Origin: Flavobacteriales bacterium
Lineage (GTDB): Bacteria; Bacteroidota; Bacteroidia; NS11-12g; UBA9320
Assembly: GCA_020635355.1 (NCBI GenBank)
Contig: JACJZW010000002.1
Location: forward strand, 310,001 to 374,000
DNA length: 64,000 nt
Direction of reading: 5' to 3'
The position numbers and the translations under genes are program-made. The notes beneath the pieces are model-generated. The model did no database searches, was not told the DNA's origin, and saw only the letters and a list, made by a program, of their open reading frames with translations. Positions 20,501-28,244 of the stretch are shown piece by piece; position 1 is the stretch's first letter, and each line of letters opens with the position of its first letter.

Positions 20501-22510
20501 TTGGGTGCTATTGAAGCGGGAGCGTTTGCAATTATCAGCGAATCAACTGATGGAGTTAATTTCTATCACAATGTAAATATTGAAATTCTTTCTTCTGGAA
20601 GTGATGGGTACACGATCACCGCGGATAGAGATGTACGATACATAAAATTTGATAAGCATGAGATTAATAGCATCTTGGGATTGAATATCATTGGTTCTGC
20701 CTTTACCAATGTTAACGACTACGCTATCTACGGAATTGAGTACTGTAACAGTCTTATCAATGGATATTACATCAACACCCGGCAAACAGACTACCCAAGT
20801 GGTACTTCGCTCACGACTGATAACAAGGAGACTGCTCAGTTTACTTCTTATGGTCAGGAAGACCTGAATAATGATTTTGGGTTTAATACTGAAGGTGGAA
20901 CTGGAGAGTTCTGTGGTTCTTTAAAGGTTACAATCAACCACACCAAGGTAGAGGGTAACGAAACCTTGTATGATTTCCCGGTATATTTTGAAATTACCAA
21001 CGATGCACTTAAATCTGCTTCAAATGGTGGAAAGGTAGCGAGTGAAGATGGATATGATATCCAACTCACAAATGCAACCGGGGGAAGATTGGATATTGAG
21101 TTGATAGACTACGATCCGGTAACTGGTCATATCATTTTCTGGGGAAATGTTGATATGGTTAAGCACGATGAAAATACGGTTCTATATCTCCGTCATGGAA
21201 ATGAGGATTCAGCATTGGTTAATCCGTCATCACCTTCAACCTGGGAAAGTAGTTTCCGAGCGGTTTATCATTTCGATGATTTGAGAGATGCAACATCCAA
21301 TGATAATGATCCAACAAATTACAGTACATCTAGTACTGACGGAGTGCTAGGCAATGGCCGATACTTTGATGGAAACGACTATATGAAAGTTCCTTCAAGC
21401 TCCAGTCTGAATGTTGGAGGTAAGCATATCACCATGTCTGCATGGGTTCGAATTCATGGAACACCTGTGGATGATGCTCCTTTTGCAGTTAAAGGTCCAA
21501 GTGTTAATCAGGAGGCGTATATGTTTGGTGTAAACAGTGGTACCAATCCGGTTGAAATCAATTCTAGGGTGACCACAAACACAGGGCACTATAGACATGA
21601 TAATGGATCTGTAGCAACGTATGAGTGGGCATTGGTTCACTTTGTATACGACGGAACCCAGGGTTCAAATCAGAAAAAGGTTTATGTAAACGGTGATCTT
21701 GAATACACAGCTACTGCTACAGGTGATATTATCCAAGGCAATGATGACTTGTTCATCGGCAAAAGAGTATACAGCGATAACCGCTACTTTAAAGGAAAGA
21801 TCGATGAATTGAGAATTTCAAGCAGTTCAAGAACTGCCGGATGGATTGGTACAGAGTACAATAACCAATTCAATCCAAATCAATTCATCACCGTTGAGGA
21901 GGGCACCGAATGTACAGAACCAGTTCCGGTAACATGGATGGATTTTGTAGCGGTGAATGAAACACAACACGTAAACAGACTTACTTGGTCTACTGCAAGT
22001 GAAATCAACAATGATCGATTTGAGATCCAACGTAGATGGGAAGGTGAAACAACATTCACAACTGTAGGTACGGTGAACGGAAATGGTAATTCATCTACTA
22101 TTCAAAACTATCAGTACCTAGATGTGTTTGGAGAAGCTAAAGCTGATGTGGTTTACTATCGTCTGAAGCAAGTAGACTATGATGGAACCACCGATTTCTC
22201 AGAGATTGAAATTGTACGTCTGAACGCAAATGGTGTTCAATTGTCCAACAACATGTTCCCTGTTCCCGCTAATAAGGAGGTTTATGTTGAAGTTAAAGAA
22301 ACTACACTGCGTAACGCAGATGATGCCGCAATTAGAATTATTGATGTTCAAGGTCGGGATGTAACCACAAATGCGGATCAAAGCATTGATGGAAACCTGA
22401 TCCGTATAAACGTTGAGAATTTGCCAACCGGTGTCTATGTGCTCGAACTTTCGGTAGGGTATAATACCGAAATATTGCGACTGCTGGTTGACCATAATAG
22501 TAGAAACTAA
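17522..22510 (+). CDS. giant T9SS type-A sorted surface protein with LamG-like domain
   Basis: A 1662-residue secreted protein. The only start that keeps a full signal peptide (hydrophobic core TFATLLMLLSVPSISQA) is TTG at 17522; the first in-frame ATG is 17582 and would cut it. Two similar N-terminal modules (residues about 45-205 and 206-375) share SGxPxxxNCGS and QxGYGASGW. SdrD-like modules begin ISGYTYYDLNRD and IDGYVFHDQNSNG, each followed by a repeated unit with AIISESTDGVNFYHN. Near residues 1133-1250 a DUF2341-like domain precedes a LamG/concanavalin-type jelly roll (AVYHFDD, YFDGNDYMKVP, SAWVRI). The last 80 residues carry a type-A T9SS sorting signal (FPVPANKEVYVEV). Likely a surface glycan-binding protein; the substrate is unknown. 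Confidence 0.82.
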   Translation: MYFTLFRWKSNTVFTFATLLMLLSVPSISQATRHRCRSVSNTTGCSGQTYVLKLKDSYGNSYYLNGNSSSYQWIEEEDGTARLVATGFTHSYLSGDNITIDLLFSSPTTSTPSGSPQYNSCGSTGSCNDWTYYETVSGTITSKIHGVFSISRRGPACQKGTNANTTQQGYGASGWGNCSGGDGFFDECDVNMMLSSSCEEKEIECERNVLNTVGCANEPYVLWFTNKYNTSFHLDGDTASYKWYQYTNGDVRLVGSGLTHPSLTNDTYDIDITFSGATTTVPSGSPKASNCGSVSSYNGWIYFTSTLGVVRSSKHGSFIVSRQGPAFQQGMDANITQTGYGASGWLYVSGGDGYISNGDINVMLSQSCDEPSDDCQGSNSYDPCIVTYAKGSAGNTTTSISINEPVSEIQEIVLEAIYKGGQPTYGSFQSGGNYYSWSTGNAQSLDNVSGTTDKGYYKATMPPSSTVKLHVNNNTSKMHGFTAYVRLKDEYCSNNYTDLTDEHYYVYHNTKTTNFSLPTTTLPKTITATLPIVEMNNDSRIATFTLTAGGISESVTINTYDLGQSMTVQTLVLNDVPGNVTSGTLTFASPSSNGDSYVTGNAVVNWYNPCEGSDPNVNTISGYTYYDLNRDTTLNEGEEGVAGTTVFLYEDSNHNGILESGESTPLNTATTDENGYYEFAVDYECTSSYAGSVEYSSGIPDPNDALGDPGSSYAEFTMNSYNLILDLDGEIAQGEEYTIYLKAIGSNPYAIISESTDGVNFYHNTNILITSYSKEAYTITAGRNVNYIKFDKGSINSISGYNQHGSTSTNSSDYGIYGVEFCDGRNSYIIATNPSTLPTNSELTTDNIETASFTSGGNHDSLNNFGITGNVLIDGYVFHDQNSNGSRESNEPGQSGITVYLYNDLDLDGLLDGNESTPIDSVQTNNSGYYSFEREYGCVEYFVSEVIESSGIVNPSNLLGAVNGDFAAYDTDSDNLIVELDGVIAQGETYTIHLGAIEAGAFAIISESTDGVNFYHNVNIEILSSGSDGYTITADRDVRYIKFDKHEINSILGLNIIGSAFTNVNDYAIYGIEYCNSLINGYYINTRQTDYPSGTSLTTDNKETAQFTSYGQEDLNNDFGFNTEGGTGEFCGSLKVTINHTKVEGNETLYDFPVYFEITNDALKSASNGGKVASEDGYDIQLTNATGGRLDIELIDYDPVTGHIIFWGNVDMVKHDENTVLYLRHGNEDSALVNPSSPSTWESSFRAVYHFDDLRDATSNDNDPTNYSTSSTDGVLGNGRYFDGNDYMKVPSSSSLNVGGKHITMSAWVRIHGTPVDDAPFAVKGPSVNQEAYMFGVNSGTNPVEINSRVTTNTGHYRHDNGSVATYEWALVHFVYDGTQGSNQKKVYVNGDLEYTATATGDIIQGNDDLFIGKRVYSDNRYFKGKIDELRISSSSRTAGWIGTEYNNQFNPNQFITVEEGTECTEPVPVTWMDFVAVNETQHVNRLTWSTASEINNDRFEIQRRWEGETTFTTVGTVNGNGNSSTIQNYQYLDVFGEAKADVVYYRLKQVDYDGTTDFSEIEIVRLNANGVQLSNNMFPVPANKEVYVEVKETTLRNADDAAIRIIDVQGRDVTTNADQSIDGNLIRINVENLPTGVYVLELSVGYNTEILRLLVDHNSRN

Positions 22511-22534
22511 AATTACTAAGCTAGTCAACTTGGC

Positions 22535-22565
22535 AAGCCCTGGCGTTTACGTCAGGGCTTTTGTT
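22535..22565 (+). terminator. intrinsic terminator of the second giant T9SS gene
   Basis: Arms aagccctg (22535-22542) and cagggctt (22553-22560) are followed by ttgtttt. The hairpin sequence is nearly the same as the one at 50909-50932 behind another T9SS gene. Confidence 0.75.
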
Positions 22566-22951
22566 TTGTTACAGTCAACGAAGAAATGCGAATTCTCATT
22601 TGGTAAATATGCGTCTGTGTAAATATGCCAATGTGCGAATGATCAATATCTATATCCTTGTCTCAATATCTACGGTACCTCCTCTTTAAATTAAATAATC
22701 CGTCTGAAAAATTTTTGCATGCCTCTTCAGGGATTGATGCCCAATTTTAACAGCTTGATCGCTGAATAACATCCTCGTTCACAAATCATTTGTTTATCGT
22801 TCTCTTTTTCTCTCTTCTGTTCCATTTCCTTCTCGATCGGGTTCCTGATCTCTCATTCCCGATTTCCATATTTCCACGTTCAGTTCCACCGAACGCTGTA
22901 TTTACTTAACGTTGGTGATTGGGTGCGTTAGAGCATGTAACTTACCTCCGG
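22566..22951. other. gene-free T-rich region left of the IS110 element
   Basis: No coding sequence is supported. The DNA is pyrimidine-rich (ctctttttctctcttctgtt near 22800), like the spacer before repeat copy 2, and leads into repeat copy 3 at 22877. The phrase gttcctgatctctcattccc occurs here (about 22841) and again near 24373. Confidence 0.5.
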
Positions 22952-22953
22952 GG
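22877..22953. repeat. dispersed intergenic repeat, copy 3, left part
   Basis: It starts with cgttcagttcc and ends with taacttacctccgggg, exactly as copies 1 and 2, and stops at the point where the IS110 element begins. The middle is more diverged (ggtgattgggtgcgttagag). The right part resumes at 24162. Confidence 0.75.
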
Positions 22954-22957
22954 ATTT

Positions 22958-23950
22958 CTATGACAAAACCAAAACGGGCTCATATTTTTTTTTCTGGTTT
23001 ACAACAGCACATATTCGATGCGCAATTTTATTCCTCACAGCATTCAAGACTGCCATTTTACTTTTACCCTCACTTACTTTTCGTTCGTAGTAATGTTGAA
23101 GCTCCTGATCGTTCCTGACAGCCACCATTGCAGCCATGTGAAAGAGCATTTTAAGTCGTTTATCAGCAAAGGGTGATACACGTGACTTACCTCTGATGGA
23201 GGTCCCAGATTGATGTGCAAAGGGGGCTAGTCCCGCATAACAGCTTAGTTTTCGTGGGTTGTTGATCTTCTTGAAGTTGTTTGTTCGGGCAATCAGATTC
23301 CACGCCAGAACCTTGCCAACCCCCGGAACTGAGGTGATGAATTCAAACACCTCCTTCATTTGATCATTCCCCATGATTAATTGATGTATTTCCTCCTGAA
23401 CTTCTTTAAGATCCGCCTCCAAAGACGCTATTCGCCTGCTGTCTCTCTCTTTGAGTTTCTTGAGGTAACTACCGACATCCAAGAGTTTGTGCTCGGTAAT
23501 GCGTACCCTGATCTTGCTTAAACTCTCACGGATCTGATTGCGCTCGGTCAACAAAAACTTTAGTTCCTGAAGGACATCATCCTCAGCAACCCACTGACTC
23601 TCCTGGTGATGATGCAGCTGAATGTGACGTGCAATCCTGTAAGCATCAATCTTGTCATCCTTACCACGGGTGAGTCCCATACTTCGCTTTAGGTGTAGAG
23701 GTGAAATGACGTACACTTCATGATCCGTCTCACTCAATACATCCAACAGGTAACGATTGTATCGTCCCGTGTTCTCCATCGCAATAATGGTCGGTTCAAC
23801 AAATGAGGCTTTTAAAAAGGATTTAATCGCTCTGGGTGTGTTCTTGATCTGACACTGATTCTTCCCTTCCGGGCTGAGAATACAAATGTCAAGGGTTAGT
23901 TTACTGATGTCTACACCAACAAACTGTTGTGTTTTTAAAGTACCTTGCAT
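22958..23950 (-). CDS. IS110-family transposase (DEDD recombinase)
   Basis: A 330-residue recombinase. The N-terminal RuvC-like DEDD domain shows VGVDISKLTLDICIL (first Asp about residue 14), AMENTGRYNRYLLDVL (Glu about 59), and GKDDKIDAYRIARHI with the paired acidic residues near 98-102. A helical linker (about 130-200) joins it to a C-terminal transposase_20 domain that contains SVPGVGKVLAWNLI (helix-hairpin-helix type) and the catalytic-serine region YAGLAPFAHQSGTS...GKSRVS. The length matches the family (about 320-340) and all motifs are present, so the enzyme looks active. The family is known to carry out RNA-guided recombination with a bridge RNA from the element's own non-coding end. 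Confidence 0.92.
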   Translation of the reverse strand: MQGTLKTQQFVGVDISKLTLDICILSPEGKNQCQIKNTPRAIKSFLKASFVEPTIIAMENTGRYNRYLLDVLSETDHEVYVISPLHLKRSMGLTRGKDDKIDAYRIARHIQLHHHQESQWVAEDDVLQELKFLLTERNQIRESLSKIRVRITEHKLLDVGSYLKKLKERDSRRIASLEADLKEVQEEIHQLIMGNDQMKEVFEFITSVPGVGKVLAWNLIARTNNFKKINNPRKLSCYAGLAPFAHQSGTSIRGKSRVSPFADKRLKMLFHMAAMVAVRNDQELQHYYERKVSEGKSKMAVLNAVRNKIAHRICAVVNQKKKYEPVLVLS

Positions 23951-23966
23951 ACGGTTTTAATTAAGA

Positions 23967-24128
23967 AGGTTGGTAGAATCCATTGATGTGACTCAACTCC
24001 TTGATAATGGGTCTTTCCCAAATTTCTATCTGAGTTCAGTCAATGGAAATGAAGCAGGATCTAAATCCCCGATAGAGCTTAAATCTGAAGGGGCTGCCTA
24101 GTGCATCCTACTCCACTTCTATCAACCT
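23967..24128 (-). ncRNA. predicted bridge RNA of the IS110 element
   Basis: Located between the element's left end and the transposase start, on the transposase strand, as in IS110-group elements. Distant arms 24117-24128 and 23967-23978 pair at 11 of 12 positions and would enclose about 160 nt. In transposase sense, gcccct (24094-24089) equals the target flank next to the core (24169-24164), and cgggg (24071-24067) equals the plus-strand target on the other side (22949-22953). Further along, atagaaat (24029-24022) equals the element's own right end (22961-22954). Target segments come before donor segments, the order known for IS110 bridge RNAs. Exact ends and guide borders are inferred. Confidence 0.6.
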
Positions 24129-24161
24129 TTTATTTTACTAAGGTCTGTATTCGAATCTAAA

Positions 24162-24290
24162 GGAGGGGCGGTTCTTACCCTAATCATTTTTATTGAAACT
24201 TCCATTTCGTTCGGTAAAATAGTTCCGCATTTGGAAATTCTTTGGGGTTCGTTTTTTAGAAATCACCCTCAGTTTCAGCGAAGTTTTGGT
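24162..24290. repeat. dispersed intergenic repeat, copy 3, right part
   Basis: Continues the repeat after the IS110 element: ggaggggcgg, taccctaatc, then aaacttcc, tcgttcggtaaaatagttccgc. These align with 409-475 of copy 2 with moderate divergence. Confidence 0.65.
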
Positions 24291-24583
24291 GAATAGTCTT
24301 TTCTGTTATGGCCACCCTCTATGAGAGCAATCAATTCAAAATCCGAATTTTGGAATCCCCTTCACCAATTCAGGTTCCTGATCTCTCATTCCCAATTCCC
24401 AATTCCCAATTCGTGTTTCCTACCCTAATAAGTTGTTTATCTCAACCATCATGCTCTAAAACACTTCTGCATGTGAATCAATCGATCATCCAGGCTTTCA
24501 ATAACTATTTAATCCAGATAGTCGTAATCAAAAAAAAAGGCTCCGACCATGTCGGAGCCTTTAAACATTCATTGTGGCGATTG
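24164..24583. other. gene-free region between the IS110 element and atpC
   Basis: Holds the right part of repeat copy 3, then T-rich DNA with a short direct repeat (cccaattcccaattcccaatt near 24393), and the atpC terminator. The apparent reading frame 24308-24760 runs through the terminator and into atpC on the opposite strand and is not supported. Confidence 0.5.
24530..24560 (-). terminator. intrinsic terminator of atpDC
   Basis: The perfect 10-bp stem aggctccgac/gtcggagcct with a 3-nt loop (24538-24560) is followed on the minus strand by a run of eight or more U (plus-strand A run 24530-24538). It lies 24 bp after the atpC stop. Confidence 0.9.
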
Positions 24584-24814
24584 TTAAGCCAATACAATAA
24601 TCTTGTTGTTCAGTACCTCAACAATCCCTCCATTGATATTGAAATCTTCAACACCACGTTCAGTTTTTACACTGAGCACTCCTTCCTCCAAACTGGAAAT
24701 AATTGGAGCGTGATTGTTCAAGGTTTCAAATTTTCCACCTGTTCCGGGAAATTTAACTGAGATTACCTCTCCTTCAAATAAGGTGGTATCCGGGGTTATA
24801 AGCTCAAGATACAT
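24584..24814 (-). CDS. atpC: F1 ATP synthase epsilon subunit, short form
   Basis: A 76-residue epsilon subunit of the F1 sector, part of the rotating central stalk. The N-terminal beta-sandwich is complete: MYLELITPDTTLFEGEV, then FPGTGGKFETLNNHAPIIS, the loop typical of the family. The C-terminal helical hairpin that inhibits ATP hydrolysis in other bacteria is absent; a short epsilon of about 75-95 residues is common in Bacteroidota. It follows atpD by 2 bp, so the two are co-transcribed. The remaining ATP synthase genes are not in this window, which is the usual split arrangement in this phylum. Confidence 0.93.
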   Translation of the reverse strand: MYLELITPDTTLFEGEVISVKFPGTGGKFETLNNHAPIISSLEEGVLSVKTERGVEDFNINGGIVEVLNNKIIVLA

Positions 24815-24816
24815 GA

Positions 24817-26328
24817 TTAGTTATTTTCTGCGTCTTTCAACATTTTCTCTCCAGCCTCAATTGCCTCTTCAATTGTACCTTTAAGATTGAATGCTGATTC
24901 TGGATATTGATCAACTTCTCCGTCCATAATCATGTTGAAGCCTTTGATCGTTTCATTGATATCAACGAGAACTCCTGGAATACCAGTGAACTGTTCAGCC
25001 ACGTGGAACGGCTGAGAAAGGAAACGTTGAACACGACGAGCGCGGTGAACAACCATTTTGTCTTCTTCACTCAATTCGTCCATACCAAGGATGGCAATGA
25101 TATCTTGAAGTTCCTTGTACCGTTGAAGCAACTCTTTAACTCGCTGAGCGGTATCATAGTGAGCATCTCCTAAAATATCTCTGGTAAGAATTCTCGATGT
25201 AGAATCCAGTGGATCCACAGCTGGATAAATCCCGAGAGATGCAATCTGACGACTCAATACAGTGGTTGCGTCCAGGTGGGCAAAAGTTGTAGCCGGAGCA
25301 GGGTCAGTCAAGTCATCCGCAGGTACATATACGGCCTGAACGGATGTAATAGATCCTCTGGTTGTCGATGTAATACGCTCCTGCATCAATCCCATTTCTG
25401 TTGCCAATGTAGGTTGATATCCCACTGCCGATGGCATCCGCCCCAAAAGTGCAGATACTTCGGAACCAGCCTGAGTGAATCGGAAGATGTTGTCTACGAA
25501 GAATAGGATATCACGTCCTCCGCTTTGTTCGTCACCATCACGGAAATACTCTGCAACGCTCAATCCGGAAAGAGCAACTCGTGCACGTGCACCAGGAGGC
25601 TCATTCATCTGTCCGAAAATGAAGGTTGCTTTTGATTCTTTCAGTTTGTTTTTATCAACCTTGCTCAAATCCCATCCACCTTCTTCCATGGATTTTTTGA
25701 ACTCATCACCATAGTTGATGATTCCAGATTCGAGCATCTCCCGCATAAGGTCGTTTCCTTCACGGGTACGTTCACCAACACCTGCAAAAACCGACAAACC
25801 ATCATATGCCTTGGCGATGTTGTTGATGAGTTCCTGAATCAATACGGTTTTACCAACACCGGCACCACCAAACAATCCAATCTTTCCACCCTTTGCATAT
25901 GGCTCCAACAAGTCGATTACCTTAATACCGGTAAACAACGGTTCGGTTGAAGTTGAAAGGTTTTCATATTTAGGCGCTTCAGCGTGAATTGCGCGTCCTC
26001 CTTCTTTGCTCACTGCGTCGATACCATCGATGGCATCACCCACAACGTTGAAAAGACGACCTTTGATTTCGTCGCCAATCGGCATGCGGATCGCATCTCC
26101 CGTATCTACTACTTCCATTCCACGAACCAACCCCTCAGTTGAGTCCATCGCAATGGTTCTTACCCGATTTTCACCAAGGTGTTGTTGAGTCTCCAAAACC
26201 AAAGTGGTACCAGATTCAGTAGTAATGTGGAGGGCGTTTTGAATTTTTGGAGGAGTTGAACCCTCTCCCTCAAAGCTTACGTCCACAACCGGACCGATAA
26301 TCTGTGCAATTTTTCCTGTATTTGCCAT
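24817..26328 (-). CDS. atpD: F1 ATP synthase beta subunit
   Basis: A 503-residue catalytic subunit of F1. It has the N-terminal beta-barrel (GKIAQIIGPVVDVSFEG), the Walker A loop GGAGVGKT (154-161), the catalytic Glu in GVGERTREGNDL, Walker B in ILFFVDNIFRFTQAGSE, and ALLGRMPSAVGYQPTL. The C-terminal helical domain contains the DELSEEDK-type motif (here MDELSEEDKMVV). Length is typical for the phylum. It is first in the atpDC operon; an 18-bp perfect palindrome lies in its leader. Confidence 0.97.
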   Translation of the reverse strand: MANTGKIAQIIGPVVDVSFEGEGSTPPKIQNALHITTESGTTLVLETQQHLGENRVRTIAMDSTEGLVRGMEVVDTGDAIRMPIGDEIKGRLFNVVGDAIDGIDAVSKEGGRAIHAEAPKYENLSTSTEPLFTGIKVIDLLEPYAKGGKIGLFGGAGVGKTVLIQELINNIAKAYDGLSVFAGVGERTREGNDLMREMLESGIINYGDEFKKSMEEGGWDLSKVDKNKLKESKATFIFGQMNEPPGARARVALSGLSVAEYFRDGDEQSGGRDILFFVDNIFRFTQAGSEVSALLGRMPSAVGYQPTLATEMGLMQERITSTTRGSITSVQAVYVPADDLTDPAPATTFAHLDATTVLSRQIASLGIYPAVDPLDSTSRILTRDILGDAHYDTAQRVKELLQRYKELQDIIAILGMDELSEEDKMVVHRARRVQRFLSQPFHVAEQFTGIPGVLVDINETIKGFNMIMDGEVDQYPESAFNLKGTIEEAIEAGEKMLKDAENN

Positions 26329-26331
26329 AGC

Positions 26332-26349
26332 TGATTTAGATCTAAATCA
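26332..26349. promoter_or_regulatory. 18-bp perfect palindrome before atpD
   Basis: tgatttagatctaaatca is self-complementary over all 18 bases and sits 3 bases upstream of the atpD start codon. It could be an operator or a small leader hairpin that affects initiation. The sequence shows nothing about a binding protein. Confidence 0.4.
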
Positions 26350-26504
26350 AGTATTAAAATTTGCCGCGAAAATAGTCCGCTCTACCATATTATCCACCCA
26401 TTTACTGAATATTTTTAAACGCATTCTGGGAGTGTCTTCTCGGAGATCCGATTATGGGATGCTAAATAATGTGATGGAATATTCTCAAAATTAGAATAAT
26501 GGTT

Positions 26505-26512
26505 TATATTTG
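26505..26512 (+). promoter_or_regulatory. TAnnTTTG promoter element of the response-regulator gene
   Basis: TATATTTG matches the Bacteroidota -7 element. A clear -33 TTG at the right distance is not visible. Transcription would start near 26518, which supports ATG 26538 over the upstream start at 26499. Confidence 0.5.
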
Positions 26513-26537
26513 CGAACGAGCTACTCAAGAATGCACC

Positions 26538-27884
26538 ATGTCTGACGATTTCAAGATTTTTATTGTAGAGGATGATGTTTGGTACGGGGAGGTAATTGAA
26601 TACCATCTTTCTCTTAATCCAGATGTTCGGGTAAAGAAATTTACCAATGGAAAGGACTTCCTTAAATCACTTGATGAAGAACCAAATCTTGTAACGCTGG
26701 ATTATTCATTGCCTGACATGTCGGGACAAGAGGTTCTTAAGCGAATTAAAGAGTATAATCCTGAAATTCCTGTTGTGATTATTTCAGGTCAGGAAGATAT
26801 CGGAACTGCAATTAAGCTCTTAAAGGATGGTGCCTATGACTACATCATCAAGGACGATGAAACCAAAGATCGAATCTGGAATGTAATCAAGAATATTCGC
26901 GAGAAAGAAGAACTCAAAGAAGAGATATCCCAACTTAAAAGTCAAATCGTTCAGAAATACGATTTCACAAAAACCATAATTGGTAACTCCTCTCCGATGA
27001 AGCGCGTGTTCAACCTGCTTCAAAAGGCCATTTCAAGTAATATCACTGTATCAATCACAGGTGAAACCGGAACTGGTAAAGAAGTGGTTGCAAAGGCAAT
27101 TCATTACAACAGTCCCCGGGCGAAAAAGCCCTTTGTTGCGGTGAACATCACTGCAATACCATCGGAGCTGATAGAATCCGAACTTTTCGGTCACGAAAAA
27201 GGATCGTTTACCGGAGCTATTTCCCGAAGAATCGGAAAATTTGAAGAAGCAACCGGAGGAACACTGTTTCTTGATGAGATCGGTGAGATGGACATCAATA
27301 TGCAGAGCAAACTACTCCGGGTATTGCAAGAGAAGGAACTTACCCGAGTGGGTGGGTCAGGTGTCATAAAACTCAACTGTCGGATTTTGGTGGCAACGCA
27401 CCGAGATCTGGCCGAGGAAGTTCGAAAGGGCAACTTTCGAGAAGACCTTTACTATCGATTACTTGGTTTGCCAATTGCTCTACCAGCCCTTAGAGAAAGA
27501 GGAAACGATATCTTGTTACTTGCCAAGCATTTCATTGACGAGTACTGCAAGGAAAACGATCTTCCAAAACTTACACTCACAACAGCAGCACAAAACAAGA
27601 TGTTGAAATACCCATGGCCGGGGAATATCCGCGAGTTGAAAGCGGTTATTGAATTGTCATGCGTAATGACTGATACGGATGTAATTGATGATGATCACAT
27701 CTCATTTAATTCAACTGGATCCATTGATACGCTGTTGCAAGCTGAAATGCCCCTTCGGGATTACACGAATAAAATTGTTCGCTATTTCCTCGATAAGTAT
27801 AACAACGATGTTGTGACCGTTGCCAAAAAACTCAACATTGGAAAATCCACCATTTACCGGATGCTACAGGAAGATGTAATCTAA
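26538..27884 (+). CDS. sigma-54-dependent response regulator (NtrC type)
   Basis: A 448-residue activator. The receiver domain (1-120) has acidic pocket EDD (11-13), phospho-acceptor D55 in LVTLDYSLPD, and K105 in YIIKDD. A coiled-coil linker (about 118-140) leads to an AAA+ domain with Walker A GETGTGKE (175-182), the sigma-54 contact loop GSFTGA (222-227; Ser replaces the usual Ala), and Walker B GTLFLDEIGEMD. The C-terminus (NDVVTVAKKLNIGKSTIYRML) is a Fis-type helix-turn-helix. It opens closed sigma-54 promoters once phosphorylated. The HPt gene 18 bp downstream implies a phosphorelay; the histidine kinase is elsewhere. Start chosen at MSDDFKIFIVEDD. Confidence 0.93.
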   Translation: MSDDFKIFIVEDDVWYGEVIEYHLSLNPDVRVKKFTNGKDFLKSLDEEPNLVTLDYSLPDMSGQEVLKRIKEYNPEIPVVIISGQEDIGTAIKLLKDGAYDYIIKDDETKDRIWNVIKNIREKEELKEEISQLKSQIVQKYDFTKTIIGNSSPMKRVFNLLQKAISSNITVSITGETGTGKEVVAKAIHYNSPRAKKPFVAVNITAIPSELIESELFGHEKGSFTGAISRRIGKFEEATGGTLFLDEIGEMDINMQSKLLRVLQEKELTRVGGSGVIKLNCRILVATHRDLAEEVRKGNFREDLYYRLLGLPIALPALRERGNDILLLAKHFIDEYCKENDLPKLTLTTAAQNKMLKYPWPGNIRELKAVIELSCVMTDTDVIDDDHISFNSTGSIDTLLQAEMPLRDYTNKIVRYFLDKYNNDVVTVAKKLNIGKSTIYRMLQEDVI

Positions 27885-27902
27885 CCACGAAATGAATTTG
27901 AC

Positions 27903-28244
27903 ATGAACGAAGAACAATTATACAGCCTGGAACAACTTGAAGCCATGTCGGCTGGAGATGAGGCTTTTATCAATAAAATGGTTGAGATGTTCATTCATAT
28001 GACACCGGAAGCGGTGGATCGTATGGTGACCTCACTGGCTAATGACGACCTCGAAGACGTTGGTGCCGCAGCGCATAAGATTAAACCATCCATCGATATG
28101 ATGGGGATTACTTCCCTTCGTCAAAAGATTCGGGATCTGGAGCAATGGGGGAAAAACCGAACTAACGTGGATCAAATACCCGACTTACTGGACGATGTGA
28201 TCCACACCCTCAATGACGTCATTCAGCAGTTAAAGGCTCGCTGA
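27903..28244 (+). CDS. HPt domain phosphotransfer protein
   Basis: A 113-residue all-helical histidine phosphotransfer protein. The likely phosphorylated residue is H58 in AAAHKIKPS, with the family pattern of small residues before and Lys after. It contains no other domain. It lies 18 bp after the sigma-54 response regulator, so it probably passes phosphoryl groups between that regulator and a hybrid kinase outside the window. Its last 15 bases overlap the end of the convergent pdxJ. Confidence 0.85.
   Translation: MNEEQLYSLEQLEAMSAGDEAFINKMVEMFIHMTPEAVDRMVTSLANDDLEDVGAAAHKIKPSIDMMGITSLRQKIRDLEQWGKNRTNVDQIPDLLDDVIHTLNDVIQQLKAR

Larger units (their letters stand above)
22952..24163 (-). mobile_element. 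IS110-family insertion sequence, about 1.2 kb, inserted in a repeat
   Basis: The boundaries come from comparison with the intact repeat copies: left flank taacttacctccgggg is uninterrupted to 22953, and homology resumes at 24162 with ggagggg...taccctaa. GG is present at both junctions (22952-22953 and 24162-24163), as expected if a dinucleotide core is duplicated. There are no terminal inverted repeats, as is usual for IS110. The transposase stop lies 5 bases from one end, and 213 bp of non-coding DNA lie between the other end and the start codon. The insertion point is the centre of the imperfect palindrome cctcc-gg-ggagg. Confidence 0.85.

Noticed and set aside
22566..22876. Possible riboswitch or small gene left of the repeat
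   Set aside because: No stem pattern or coding frame stood out; the stretch is simply T-rich.
24308..24760. 150-residue plus-strand frame
   Set aside because: It crosses the atpDC terminator and overlaps atpC in antisense; composition is not protein-like.
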